From: Aurifilum marmelostoma
Taxonomy: Eukaryota; Ascomycota; Sordariomycetes; Diaporthales; Cryphonectriaceae
Direction of reading: 5' to 3'
Assembly: GCA_027559495.1 (NCBI GenBank)
Contig: JAMXSV010000003.1
Span: 4,340,001 to 4,404,000, forward strand
Length of the DNA: 64,000 nucleotides
The position numbers were made by a program, and so were the translations under genes. The notes beneath the pieces are model-generated. The model searched no databases. It was given only the letters and a program-made list of their open reading frames with translations, and was not told where the DNA came from. Position 1 is the first letter of the stretch. Every line of letters starts with the position of its first letter. Positions 32,895-44,525 of the stretch are shown piece by piece.

Positions 32895-34379
32895 CTAGTC
32901 CACGTACGTCGCTGCCCATGGCCGATACTCCGGGTCCTGAAAGATTTTCTCAAGCTGGCGCCTGCGGACGCCAACATTACCGCCGTCAAACAGAGGCAGG
33001 ATTGTAGCCTCGGCCAAAAGTTTGGAGAATGGTTGTTCCTTGGAATATGATGTCCTGTAGAAAAGCCGAATTAGTATCCATAGAAACATTGTCCAAAGCG
33101 AACCAGGCGGAGAATCGAGAGCTTTAGGGATATAAACGTATACTCACACCCCAACGGCTTTCATACAATCCACCACGCTCTTCACAGCAGCCTCGCTCGA
33201 AAAGACCTTCGCCTCCAGCGCGATCTCCAGCCTGGCCTTCCAGTCCCCGGGACCATTCTCGATACCATACAGGGCCTTCCAAGCTAGCAGCCTCGCCGCT
33301 TCGATCCTCACCTTGACATCGATCAATAAGTCCGCAACGCTCTGCCTCTCCAGTACGGGCACCACCCCTCCTCTGGTGTCCCGCTTTGCGAACGCCAGTG
33401 CAGCCTCAAAAGCGGCCCGCATGATCCCCACGCCCATGGCGCCGACGAGCGCGGCAGAGGACCCAAAGGTCTGCTCGACGACCTGTGCGCCCTGGCCCGG
33501 TGGGCAGAGGAGGTCGGAATGGGGCACGCGGAGGTTCGTGAGGCGCACGTGTGGGCCCGAGGTGCATGGGAAGCCCGCGAGTTCTGGCTCGGAGAGGACT
33601 GTGTATGCCTCTGGCAGGTTCGCGGCGATCGTCTCAGCCGTGACGGCGAGGATAAGGATCTGGGCTGCGGGGTCTTCGTCTGGGGTGGGTGGTCCGCCAG
33701 TCTCTGAGAGTCGACAGACGATGCATTGTAGATCTGCGCCTCGGCCGTTCCAGCCTGCGCAATTGGTTGCCCACATCTAGAATATGAGCGTACATGAGCA
33801 AGTTGTTGCTTGGATTTCGTTTGATCAAGAAAACAGTAGGTGCCCAGTAATTTCCCAGGGATGTGATCGTACCTTTTCTCCGTTGATGATCCACTCGTCA
33901 CCGACCCGCCGCGCTGTGGTCATAAGTCCAGCACCGCCCTTCTCAAGCCAGTTCGCCGTACCGCCTGGCTCAGAATGCACAAAGCTCGCAATCGGCTGCC
34001 CAACCTCATCCGCCTCCAGGAAGCGCTGCAGTACGCGTCTTCGCAACTCATCCTTCCCTGCCAACAGCAGCGGCGTCAGACCCAAACCAGTGCCGAGAAT
34101 TGTCAGTGCTGCGCTCGGGTCTACTGCAAAGAACTCTTCGACCACGATTGCTCCATCAACCATGGACCCGGCGGTTCCGCCGAGGGCGGTGGGAATCTGG
34201 GCCTTGATTAGGCCGGCCTTGGCGGCGGTGGCGTAGATAGGCCGTAGGGCTTCGAAGCGGGCGCGTTGAGTCGGGAGATGGGCGTACAGTGGTACAGCTG
34301 GCTTGAGATGTGCCTGGGCGAAGGCTGCTGCGTGGGTGCGCAGCTGCTGCTGTGTTGGGTTGAGCCTCAGGTCGAACAT
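32895..34379 (-). CDS. Acyl-CoA-dehydrogenase-superfamily flavoprotein, 431 aa
   Basis: Member of the acyl-CoA dehydrogenase / nitroalkane-oxidase fold. These use FAD to oxidise an alpha-beta C-C bond or related substrates. Exons: 34379-33873, 33776-33148, 33054-32895, with introns of 96 and 93 nt (GTACGA and GTGAGT donors). N-terminal helices begin at MFDLRLNPTQQQ. The central beta region includes FVHSEPGGTANW and the residues DEWIINGEK before intron 1, and the C-terminal helical domain follows. The end, with LPLFDGGNVGVRRRQ, is the conserved cofactor-binding and dimer segment. No peroxisomal PTS1 is seen at the C-terminus (ends TYVD) and no clear mitochondrial leader, so location is open. 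The substrate cannot be assigned: fatty acyl-CoA, branched-chain acyl-CoA or nitroalkane are all possible. Confidence 0.88.
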
Positions 34380-34919
34380 TCTGAATTTCTTTTACTGTGC
34401 AGGCCAGTGATTGAAATTGACGGCAGATGAAGATATCGTGCTGATGATGGGTGGGTGAGAGAAGTTGCTCCGGGCTGAACGATACACGTATGACTGCATA
34501 ATTCTGTAAGCTTTTAGCTAACGCCCACAGTGCTTGATCTTGTTACCTGATTCTGGGCTGATTGCCTGTGGAGAAGAATCGACCCGATTCCGCATCCTTT
34601 TTAGTCAGTCCTGCGTGGAGGCTCAACGAGTTCCTCTGTGGACCCACCGAGTTGGATCACTTCTTCTCAACAATATCTTGCCCGTTCAAGACAATGAACA
34701 CATGAACAAATCGTAGGTCAGGCCTGAAATGCATCGTATAAATATCTTTCCCTAAACGCCATGCAAGGGTATCTGATCCAATAGAGATCTTAAAACATCC
34801 AGCACTGAAGACAGTTGGAACTCGTTGCCGGCCTCGTCATGGCAGAGCAGTACAGTAAAATCATTAGCTTGCCATCGTGAATTTCGCAACATCCTTCTCC
34901 TTATTTCTGTCCGTGTCTC
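34380..34919. other. Intergenic spacer
   Basis: Promoter of the dehydrogenase-like gene and 3' flank of the following minus-strand gene. Nothing else recognised. Confidence 0.5.
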
Positions 34920-37900
34920 TTATGATACAGTCCGTCCCCGTCTTCTCGGGCCCGGTGTACCAGGACCTGCCATTCCCAACCTGGCGATCGTCGTCGCCGA
35001 CACACCAGCGCGTCCTGGTCCAGTGCCAACCGCAGGGGTCTTGTTACCAACCCGTGAAGGCACAGGCAAGGCCTTTTTCTTAGCAGGCGTACCACTCGCG
35101 CGCGTCGGCAGGCGTGACGCTGCCGACCCAGACCGAGTGAGCCGGCGGGGCTGCTGTTTCCTTCCTTGTTCCTTTTCTTCGAATGCCTTGCTGGTCTCGA
35201 GCTCGAGCTGAGGCTCCAAACACTCCTTTTCATCGTCGTGGTTGCTGTTCTCAGGCTGGGACGACTCGCCTACCACAGATTTGCTTGGGACGGCGGTGCT
35301 CCCAAATGCTACGTGGCGAAGCTGTGGTGGCGAGGGCAGCCCGGCATCCTCCTCGTCGTTTGTGGCTTGAACATCTTCTGTTGGGGTAGCCACAACAGCA
35401 ACAACAGTTGTGGTGCCGTCATCTTCGCCTTGGAAGCGGACTAGAGTTTCAGACCAGCGAACGTTCTTGGCGCCGCTGTTTTGTGAGATCTTCGACAGAG
35501 ACCTGGTGAGCTCATTATCATCATCGTTGTCGACGTCCGGCCCCTGTGTCATTATTGCCAGAGCCACGGGCACTGGCATTGCACCGCCCTTGTTTTTTGA
35601 AGTGTCTGTAGCTGCCAGTCAGTCTTGTTGTTACCAAGGTTTTTCAAGAACAATGCGAAGTCGTGGGGGATGGCAAGGGGAGGAGGGAAGAGAGGTTTCT
35701 TACTCTTGCGGGTTTCTGCGGCCAGGTCCTTCTCTAACTTTCGATCTCGAGCGGCGTTAGTGACGCCGGCTGTCGAGATGGCCGGCATGTCCCAGTCAAG
35801 CGATCCCGATCCAGGAACGCGTACAGAGATGGCGTTTGCGGCGGGGCGGGCCTTCTTGCTCGTGGCGATTCGATTTGAGCGGCGGGCGCCTCCTGGCGCA
35901 CTCCCCGAGCCCCGCTGGGTCAGGTCCTGGCCCGCTCCCATCTCGGGATTGAAGACATCATCTGTGTCGGATTCCATCCCCCGGCGCCGCTTCCGAGGCT
36001 TGGCTGCCGGCTCGTTGTCGTCAAGATCGGGAATAGCAAGGCGGGAGCTCGATTTCTTCTTGGGGGATAGCAGTGGACCCTGCACGACGTTGTCGGCGCC
36101 TTTGAGCTTGCGCTTCTTGCTCGGGCTCGGGCTCTTGTTCGCATCTTTTGCTCCTAGTGGCACGCGCGGGGTTTCAGCCGCTGCTGGGGCTGCAGTTTCT
36201 GGTTGTTTTGTCATGGGCGAACCTGTATCTGATGTTGTTGAGCCCATGGAACCCGACCGGCGCTTCTTCATCGCAGACGGAACGTTCAATGGGTTCTGCA
36301 CAACCCTTCGTCCTTTGATGCTCTTAGCGCGTTGCACGAACATGTGTAGATCTGCTAATTCCGAGTCTCCGTCGATACTGTCAGGAGTTTCTGGCAATGC
36401 GTCCTCCTCAGACGTCGCAACGTCTTCCTGGGCAGATCTTTGCACCTTCTCGACGGCAGGACTTGCGGCTGTTCCAACGTTCTCGACGTTATCCTCTGCA
36501 TTCTCAGGAATATCTTCCTTGACCAAGCTTAGAGGGGCCGATTGCTGTAGGTCGACACACTGTTCGGTAGTGAAATCAGGGATGTTTGTGCCGACCTGTG
36601 CTTGCGCCTCGTCTAGCCCGGACCTATGGTGCTCCAGGTCTTCTCGTTTTTCTTCGACCATGTCGAGCTTATTATTCCATGTAATCCGCATCGTTGTTTC
36701 CTGTGCTCCCATACATCCATTATCCGGTGGAGCGGGCTGACCAAAGATGTCAAGGTTTCTCCCCACGTCGATATCAAGGGTACGGCGACGGTTGACGCCC
36801 GCATTCCGGTTCTCAAAAACACGAGTGACGTCGCTGTGACGGCGCCTGTTACCCGCTCGGTTGTCAGTTCTCCAATCAGGGCCTCTCTTGACGATCCTGG
36901 CTTCGGATTGCCTGATGCTGCGGCGTGCACTGTCGAGGGACATGCGCCTTTTCACCTCGTGTTCTGGCTCTTCTCGTATGTCTGGGAGTGGTTGGTCGAA
37001 GATCGCAATGGTCGTTAATGGAGCGTCAGGCGCCTCCGCGACTCTTTTGAAAGCAGGGCTGTTTTCGGTGTCGGTCGTTCTGGGGCGCTCGCTCATTGAG
37101 GGCACAAGAGATGCCGAGTCGCCTATACGACCAGGGGACGCTGGCAGGTCAACGCTGGTATCTTCAACTCTGGCCAATTCAAGCTTTGGAGTGGCGCTCA
37201 TTGTGAAATTCTTTAACGGTGACTCGGCAACTTTCGTAGGCGTCTTGTACCTGTCTGCCACGGCAGAGCAACGTTTTGGCGGAGATGTGTAGGGAGCAAT
37301 TCTCCGGGTGCTCGGAGTCAAGGCAAGCAAGGATACATCCTTGATGTCTTCCGATATGGTACTCAGGGATGGGCGAATCGTACGTCGGCGACGCGCTGAC
37401 TTTGGATTATGTACTTGGCCGGCGTGCTCCAGGGGCCCTGACACACGCGGTAGCGACCGAGATAGCTCGTTCTCTTGGAGATCCACGAATGTAGTCTCGT
37501 CTATCTGGCTTGGGTGCAGCTCAAACTTGATAAAAGGCTGCAAGGGCGCGATCTGTCCTGAGTCCTCATTCGGCGGGTTGATCGGCCAGCGAGTGTTGTG
37601 TCTCTTTCGAGGAACCCACGTGAGGTGGGCAGGGTCAAAAGTGGACCTCTTGTTGCGACAAGCCTTCTGGCGGAGGCGCAGGTTGTCCTGCCAGATCAAG
37701 TTCAGGGCGTCCTTGATTTGTTCTGCAGCAAGCCATTAGCAACGACAATGCAGAACTCTGTTGCAGGCTGGGCATCATGGGCCGCAATGCGATGGTGAAT
37801 ATGCGACATACCCCTAGCTGTGGCCAACTCCTCTCTTCCAGCGATCTTGGGCGCCGTCTCCTTCTCAAACATTGGTATGCCATATGGAGGGACAAATGCC

Positions 37901-38082
37901 AATGTCCTGGCGCGCTTTCTCGCCCCAAACGCCTGACTGTCAAGCTCGGCAATTGTACGGCGGTACTGGTTGTCTTCGTGCGGCCTTGTGCTTACACGCT
38001 TGTAAATTCTGGCATCGCTGTTGCGCGCGAGCGCAGAAGGGACGGCGATGCGATCCCAAGCTCGAGGTAGTGACGTAGTCAT
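34920..38082 (-). CDS. Uncharacterised basic, probably nuclear protein, 991 aa
   Basis: Not assigned to a named family. Three exons: 38082-37812, 37722-35704, 35605-34920. The introns are 89 nt (GTATGT donor) and 98 nt (GTAAGA donor, GACTGAC branch site 12-15 nt before the acceptor), and both joins are in frame. The protein is rich in Ser, Pro, Lys and Arg. It has several nuclear-localisation-like clusters (SARRRRTIRPS, SPSKKRKLKG, KPRKRRRG) and many Ser/Thr-Pro sites suggesting CDK-type phosphorylation. Short blocks look conserved: LIWQDNLRLRQKACRNKRS near the N-terminus, KNVRWSETLVRF after intron 2, and a C-terminal Pro/Lys/Arg tail. No catalytic domain. A chromatin, kinetochore or cell-cycle role is a guess from composition only. 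Divergent from MRP10. Confidence 0.75.
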
Positions 38083-38948
38083 GGGTGGTTCAAAGCAGCT
38101 CGCGGGTATATAGGAGCTGATGTCGCAGTTATATTCAAGGTCAGCGTCGCACGCGACGGAGGCCTATGGGTAAAGGTGCGAAGGACTTACCTATCGTCGA
38201 GCCATGACACATCACCTTCCCGAGTCGCAGTCTCCCAGGTACCTTCGGCTGAAGGACTTGACTTGAATGGCTTGTTACCCTCCATGTTTGCGTTGTCGCG
38301 TTATGCGACGAGGTGGATCGAATGCGAAACTGGGCTTCAACCCAAAGTAAACAAACCGCTGGTGGGCCGTGATTGAACGTCACGCGGCGCAAAGCAGTTG
38401 TAATAAGGGAGGAGGAATTGAAAAGTCAGAAAAAGAAGGAGCGCATTTTTGACTAAGTCAATTCATCTGGCCGGGTTCTGGGGGAACGCGTTGTCAATGT
38501 GTTGTCTCGGATGCTCTCCTCCAAAAGGTTCTTGAGGAGCGTGGTTCGGTGGAGCTGTGGTCGCGGTAACGGCGTCACAAAGGACGATTGTTGACATTCA
38601 GGCTGCTGCAGCCAATCATTGCGGGGCCCGCCGAGCTATCCGAGATCGGCTTAGTGGCTAGACCCCAGTTCCAGCTCCAGCGCCCCAGAATTACGTGCAC
38701 GGACCAGCCCCAAAACTTTCTTGCAGGGCCAACGTCGATGCGCATGCACGCGTCTTCCGATTTGACCTCAACGGCGGCCTTTGACGACGACCGCTGCCCG
38801 ACGACACCCTGCCCACGACCTCAAACCCACATTGTCTGACTGCCTGAACGCCTGCGCCAGCGAATACACTGCGCGAGATCCGCGAAGCATCCGCGAGACC
38901 GGACTACAGCCCACGCCGGGCGACGTTGAAGGCGATCCTACCCCCACC
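38083..38948. other. Divergent promoter region between the 991-aa gene and MRP10
   Basis: 866 bp shared upstream region. No motif-bearing open frame. Presumably two 5' UTRs and promoters. Confidence 0.5.
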
Positions 38949-39756
38949 ATGACCAAGAAACCTATGCGCCTGCCGCCACTACGCGTGCTGCGGGTGCGCA
39001 ATCCGAACAAGACAGAGGGCAATCCTTGTATCACCGTCATGTCTTCAGTACTGGGTAAGCTATTAATATTGGCTGGGTGGTCTGTGGCTCTTGCTCGCTT
39101 GATTCCAGCGGGGGAAGCTGGGGGACGCTGTCGAATATTGAAGAGATGGATATCAAATTGATCGCATACGATGAGGGGTTCAAGCCTCACGGGAAACAAT
39201 CCAGTTACCAGCGAGTTCGGATTCGGCTGGGGTGGCAATGCTCCATCACTCCGCTGTGCTTTGCCAGACAACCGACACGGGCGGATGGGAGTGAAAACGT
39301 CCGAACAAAAGGACGCAGTCCAATTGGGAGGTGGATGCCCTGCAAACCCTGTCGGAAATCTGTGCCTGGACTATGGGGCAGAGATATCTACGACTACTGC
39401 GGGAAGGGGACAAGGGTGCCGTGCACCATGCAATAAACATCTTGACGGTGTAGACGGGGCAGCGGCGGTGAATACGAGTTGACAAGCACCAGAACCGAGC
39501 GAGCAAACAAACCATTCTGCGCAGACGAGTGTCGGTGCAAGAACCTACAGCCAATGCTTGTCTAGCTGATCTCGCTAACTTCTCTCTCGCAGCATGCTGG
39601 GCCTCTACGGGATACGCCTCATCCGCATGCTCCGGCGTCGAGCAGGCACTACGTGAATGTATGGACGGGCCGAAACCACCACCCAAGAAGAGAAACAATA
39701 TCAACTTCCACCTGTCCAGATTTCAGAAGTATCTCGAAGGAAACAGCAAGAAATAG
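38949..39756 (+). CDS. MRP10: Mitochondrial small-subunit ribosomal protein Mrp10 (mS37), 89 aa
   Basis: CHCH-domain protein of the mitochondrial ribosomal small subunit. It is imported through the Mia40 disulfide relay before joining the ribosome. Seen: a basic N-terminus with MRLPPLRVLRVRNPNK, then twin CX9C motifs with Cys27/Cys37 and Cys48/Cys58, and the C-terminal NNINFHLSR block typical of fungal Mrp10. Exon 1 is 38949-39054 and exon 2 is 39593-39756. The join completes GCA for Ala36 in VLACWAS. The intron is unusually long (538 nt) for this genome but has a textbook GTAAGC donor and a CTAAC branch site about 20 nt before CGCAG. The ATG lies in a good CCACC context. Confidence 0.93.
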
Positions 39757-40464
39757 GTCGGCACAGCACTACTTTGCTGTCTGCCGGGCGGTGCTTCCTC
39801 GAGTGCCCCCCGCAGCTTTATTGTTTACCATACAATCACGGACTTGTATGGCCGAAACACAGTGAGGGGGATGATAGAGTCATCCTTTCTCGAGATTCTC
39901 ATCAAGCCGCAAAGCGCGCGCCGCCATCAGCCTTAAATGAAGTCACGAGCACAACATCACCACCGAGGTGTACGAGCTGCGGACCAGTTGTAGGGTCCAG
40001 ATTTTGGTGGGGTTAGCTCTGGGGCACTTATGATGCACAGGGCTCACGCACATGCTGTGAGACTGCACATAGATTAGGATTTGAAGGACGGTAGCACATG
40101 CTCTACCATTGATATACCTTTTCTATCAATATGCAGGAATGAAAAACAACACGATCGCTTCATACCACGGAGCAGTAATCAAACCCAATTATCCCATCAT
40201 GCTTATATACATACCTTGCCGACTTAAACTCTGCGGCATATGAGGCAAATATCAATTTGCTCGACACCCACGCCCTGGTTTCCATTATTCTGCTCGCGAT
40301 CGCCGCAGACAAGGTTCATTTCCAGCGCACGTAATCGGCTGCAAAGGGTTAGGGTTTCTCTAGACGGGAAGAGACCTCACCATCCCTCTGTCCCGTACAC
40401 TTTCTCTTTTACTCCCTCGGTTTTCCCACAAGGATCTCATCTAACAGATTAGAATACCATCGAC
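39757..40464. other. Intergenic region with a telomere-like promoter motif
   Basis: No gene seen. GGGTTAGGGTTT at about 40346-40357 lies about 110 bp upstream of the next ATG. Confidence 0.5.
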
Positions 40465-41633
40465 ATGCCTTCATTGTTCGGAGCCGCAGTCACTCTGCGG
40501 TATGCAGCCTCACGCTTCTTACGCGCAGGCAGCGTCGCAAGGCCAACCACCAGCAGAAAATTTTCTCGGGCTGTATTTGCAAACGCCAAAACAACGCCGT
40601 CAAAAGATACCACCAACTCCGGTACAGCCGTCTTAGGGACGCCAAATATCTCATCTCAGACCTCCTCTGCGGACGACAGCAAGCGAAATGTGGTTTCGCC
40701 AGATCACACAGCCCAGGGCACCAAGAAGCGTGGATTCAAAAAAGCGCGTGCCGAACCCGAGACACAGGCTAGGTACTCTAGAGTAGTGCTGCTTCTCAAC
40801 CTAGACCCTTCTGTGACTCTTTCCGACATCACTCAAGCCATCGCTGAAACGGCGCCGGTCGGACGTGTTCTGGACATCAGGAAAAGGGAGAGGTTGAACG
40901 GGGATGAGGAAGGAAATGCTGCGGCAAGTGTTCAAATGCACAGTAGTAAGTTCCTTGCAGAAGATGCATTCCCTTTGATTCTACACCTGCTCTACACTCG
41001 AGCACTTCTATCCACTAACTAGAAGTTCTGTAGTTTATGCTGCTCATCGGCTGCAGCAGGCTGCCCGCAACAACGTGTTTCGTATCAAAGGCTCTACACC
41101 ATTTGTCACCATCGACAACAGCACCTGGTTCAAGCACAAGACTTCCCCCGGCATCGTGTATTCACGCGTCATGGAGATTCGTGGAACCAGGGAAGCATTC
41201 AAGGGTGTCAACGAAGAATCTATTCGAGATATGCTTGGTTCAGATGAGAAGCTCATGAGCGAGGCAGGCCCTCAGGGGCTGGAGTCCGAGCCTGTACAGA
41301 CGATCGAAAGGGAGGACGGTACGGTGAAGAGTGAGTGCTCCCGCGAGAGAGATATTCAATGCCGACTCTGCTTAGTGCTGCGGACGACATTTACTGACTG
41401 CGCAACATCTCACATAAGTGCTCTGGCCATTTTTCTCCCACAAACGACAGACACGGCCTTTTGTAAAGGTCCTTAGAAGAAGGCTGAGCCAGTTATGGGT
41501 CGGATTCAGCCCTGACCCATGCTACAAGCCAGAGCGGTTGTTCCTTTTGTCACCATGGGACAGTAGGGGTTCGAACGGCAAATTACAGAGATCCAAGAGA
41601 CGCAAAGAAGACACGGACGGAAATTCTTTGTAG
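40465..41633 (+). CDS. Probable mitochondrial RNA-binding protein, 330 aa
   Basis: Three exons: 40465-40945, 41034-41330, 41419-41633. The introns are both 88 nt with GTAAGT and GTGAGT donors, and both joins are in frame. The first about 45 residues are rich in Arg, Ser and Ala without acidic residues, as in a mitochondrial presequence. A beta-alpha RRM-like segment follows (SRVVLLLNLDPSVTLSDI ... VGRVLDIRKRER). Exon 2 contains AAHRLQQAARNNVFRIKG, compatible with the second half of such a domain. The C-terminus has WPFFSHKRQTRPF and a basic tail. RNA binding and mitochondrial location are inferences from these features. No close named homologue is recognised. A telomere-repeat-like element sits in the proximal promoter, as is often seen near ribosome- and translation-related fungal genes. 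Confidence 0.78.
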
Positions 41634-42896
41634 TATATAATAGGAATAGAGCTAGGAAGGACTGTGTCACGCGCTCCACCATTCTGTATTTGGCTGATGG
41701 ACCATCCAGGACCATCTGAGCAATGGCCTTGGAACGGGCTGATCTCGTATATAAGTGTCCTGGTCAAAGAGACAGGAGAGCCGCAAGTGCAGGTCTCTAC
41801 GCACAAGAAGAGCCACGACCCGAAGCAATAGCCGTCGAAGCCTTCCTCTCGTTCTTCCCCTTTATTGAAGCAAGGCTGCTGACGATCATTGGCCAGACGT
41901 CGCCTTATCCTGTTCTCTCCGAAGAGTCTTGTCTTGGTTTCTCTTCTCATTCTCCCAGACAACCTCAAGATCCTTCTTCAGTGCGGCCGAGTGCTTGACA
42001 AAGGCAGAGTCGCGAAGCTAAAACCTATCGCTTGCGACATGCAACACGACCCCAGGCTCATCATCAAAACGATGGGAGGGATAGGGCATCTTGGTTCATT
42101 GTCCAGTAGGAATATCCTCACTTGATAATAGCTCTCCATCTCGTTGCTGCCGGAAGACATGATCGTATCCGTGGTATTGCAGGTCGATGCGATTGGATTG
42201 GTGAGAAGGCCTATTGTTGTGCCTTCCGGAGAGTGTGGCACTTCAGGCTGGCACTTGAAGATATACAGACCCAAAACCAACTCGGTCGGTCTCTTAGTGA
42301 GGTTGCTGCCCATCTTGGCGTGTTGAAGCATTCAGGCAGCTAGGGAAGCGAACAAGCAGTATTCGAGCCACCGGCAAGGACTGTTAGAGCTATGTGTATA
42401 ATTCAAAGTATGAGAGCAGCCCTCGCAGCGAACAGGGGCAGATGAGTATCCTTTTCAATGAAGGTGTCAAACTCTACCCTGAACTTCTCGTCGAGCTCGG
42501 CGAGAACGAGCGTTGAAACCAGCAAGATGCTGTTGTGGCCTTCGATCGAGCTGGGATAAGGGCACAGATTCCTGCCTCACTTCCTGAGGGTCTACAGTAT
42601 ACAACAGTGCCTACACCCATCTATCCCGTTTCAACACTCATTTTAAACAACCTGCCTAACGCGCCTTCATCAACATTGCAGCCTGCGTGAGCATAACCGC
42701 AAGGTTTGCACCGCCCAACTAATCGCCTGCCTTCGATTAGAACAGACCCTTTAATCTAATAATATATAAGAACTTTTGTTCTTGGATTACATGATAGAAT
42801 TTAATGAACTTTATTTAGCTTAACAACATTAATGGTTATTGTGTACAAAAATGTATTTGTGTTCTAGAAATAGTTCTGAATATTTACTCAAAAATC
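41634..42896. other. Intergenic region grading into AT-rich DNA
   Basis: No gene supported. Open frames at 41522-41968 (-) and nearby lack motifs. Composition becomes strongly AT-rich from about 42740. Confidence 0.5.
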
Positions 42897-43720
42897 GATC
42901 AGGACGAGACTCGAACTCGCAACCTCGAGATTTCAAGGAAGGAACGTTGGTCGTCCCTTCCTGTAGGAGTCTCGTGCGCTACCATTGCGCCACCTGACCG
43001 GTGTTTAACGGATCAACTTGAAACTAAACTTAAAACAGAATTTTATATAGTCCAAAAAGCAGTCTTTCCCGCAACTCAGAGCTGTTTTCCTACTTTTAAA
43101 ACAACTATCTATATAATCTAGGAAAAGATATTTTTTATTTAGCATATACTATTATACTAGTCTTAATGCAACGCACTAAAAGCATTAAACGCTAATTATA
43201 GAAAGATAAATACACTTTACCAACTTTCCAAATTTCCTTCTTAGTTCATCATCGATTGCTGTGATTGTTGAAGTCTAGGTAGGTCCTTCGTTAAGGCGCA
43301 CCTTTTATATGCAATGGACGTCATATCTATTCATTTTACTTTTAGCAATTAACTGAAATCTTTTGCCTTTTTTCTTCAACTCATAGATATTCATGCAGGT
43401 CTTAAGCATAATGTTTATAGTAATTTTGCGCTAAATCAATCCTAGGCTTATGTTGTTCTCTACGTAGTTACGCTTGGGTCGACCATCGCTCCATCCTTGT
43501 GATGTCCAGGTTGCGAGTCTGACTCTCGAGTCGATAATACATCCTTTTGAGAAATTTATAATTTTGAGAATCATATCATTTGACCTCTTAAAGTGAGCTT
43601 TCCCTCGTTGGTTTGTCATTCAAATATTGATATAACCTTATGTCGTTTTACTTGCCTGAAATGTACGCTTTTGTATATAATCAATATATACCCCCCTGAA
43701 AAACAAATAATTTCGAATCG
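42740..43720. other. AT-rich island around the tRNA gene
   Basis: About 1 kb with clearly higher A+T and many TA steps than the surrounding GC-balanced DNA. It contains no open frame with features. Such islands in filamentous ascomycetes are often transposon remnants mutated by RIP, and tRNA neighbourhoods are common insertion targets. No terminal repeats or transposase motifs could be recognised, so the origin is inference. Confidence 0.45.
42897..42999 (-). tRNA. tRNA-Arg (anticodon CCU) with a 32-nt intron
   Basis: Read on the minus strand from 42999. The acceptor stem GGTCAGG pairs with CCTGATC (one G-U). The D arm is GCGC/GCGC with loop AATGGTA. The anticodon stem CGAGA/TCTCG encloses loop CTCCTAA, giving anticodon CCU (decodes AGG). 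The T arm has a TTCGAGT loop. The mature length is 71 nt without CCA. An intron of about 32 nt begins one base 3' of the anticodon, at the canonical position, and can form a helix from its AGGAAGG and CCTTCCT segments. All arms fold cleanly, so the gene looks functional despite lying in an AT-rich island. Confidence 0.93.
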
Positions 43721-44525
43721 CGATCCTTCGAATTGAGGGTCAGGTTCGGTATTGTTCATTCCCACTAGATTCGACCTCCTCTGCTGCGCCTGGCTGACTG
43801 CCCCGAAATCTTTGCTATAGCAAAGGGTTGCTTCGCTAAGATGTTTCTTTGATTCTATGATTACTACGTTGGCCCTCTCCTTCGCTGCATTGTCTGCCTA
43901 AATCTCTCAAGAAGGTCTCTTGTTAGTTTATCAGCTTGGCTTCATTCACCGCCTCACAGGTTCACGAGGTTTGAGACTTATTGATGCTCTCGAATGAGAC
44001 TTGTTTATCAACAGAATGAGCTCCAGTGTCATCGCCGGTCAGCTTATCCGCTAATTACGAGACCAGTATGACATGGAATCCCAATCGCTCTCCGTAGGAT
44101 GTCCAATTGCCAGGCAAGCATACCGGGAAACCCCAATGGTCCCCGATTAGCAGGGAAAGAATTGTGGACCCTTTGGTGGAAAAAGTGGCACGTCAAAGAT
44201 GTAAAAGACTGCAGGCCTCTATGTAGAATTCACGAATGGCAAGACGGATTAACCTGCGGGGCTGAAATACCCCATGACAGAGTATACCAAGTCATGGTAT
44301 TAGTACGAACTTTGGCTCCATGCGTTGATACCTTTCAAGCAGAGCTGTCAGAGAACAGCCCGCTAAGAACAGAGTGGACACGAAGTGAGCCATGGCACCC
44401 TCATATACCGAAGAGCCCATGTAGAACCTATCATGCCCGCCTTCACAAGCCTCTCACATAGCCCCCACCCCCAGACCTACTCAGATACATCTCTTCATAC
44501 ACGATCCAACACGGACACCGATCTA
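43000..44525. other. Intergenic region, AT-rich in its first half
   Basis: No gene supported. A 120-codon open frame at 44099-44461 (+) has no recognisable motif or splice partner and is left out. Short frames in the AT-rich part (for example 43431-43619, -) are not convincing. Confidence 0.5.

Noticed and set aside
35625..36740. 371-codon open frame (+) over the 991-aa gene
   Set aside because: Antisense shadow of the long minus-strand exon; Ser/Arg-rich with no recognisable domain.
39246..39704. 152-codon open frame (-) covering part of the MRP10 intron
   Set aside because: Overlaps a confirmed exon on the other strand and has no motif.
43470..43545. Second tRNA in the AT-rich island
   Set aside because: A T-arm-like string (GGTTGCGAGTCTGACTCTCG) is present, but no acceptor or anticodon stem can be formed around it.
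44099..44461. 120-codon open frame (+) beside the AT-rich island
   Set aside because: No domain, no signal peptide and no splice partner; kept only as intergenic.
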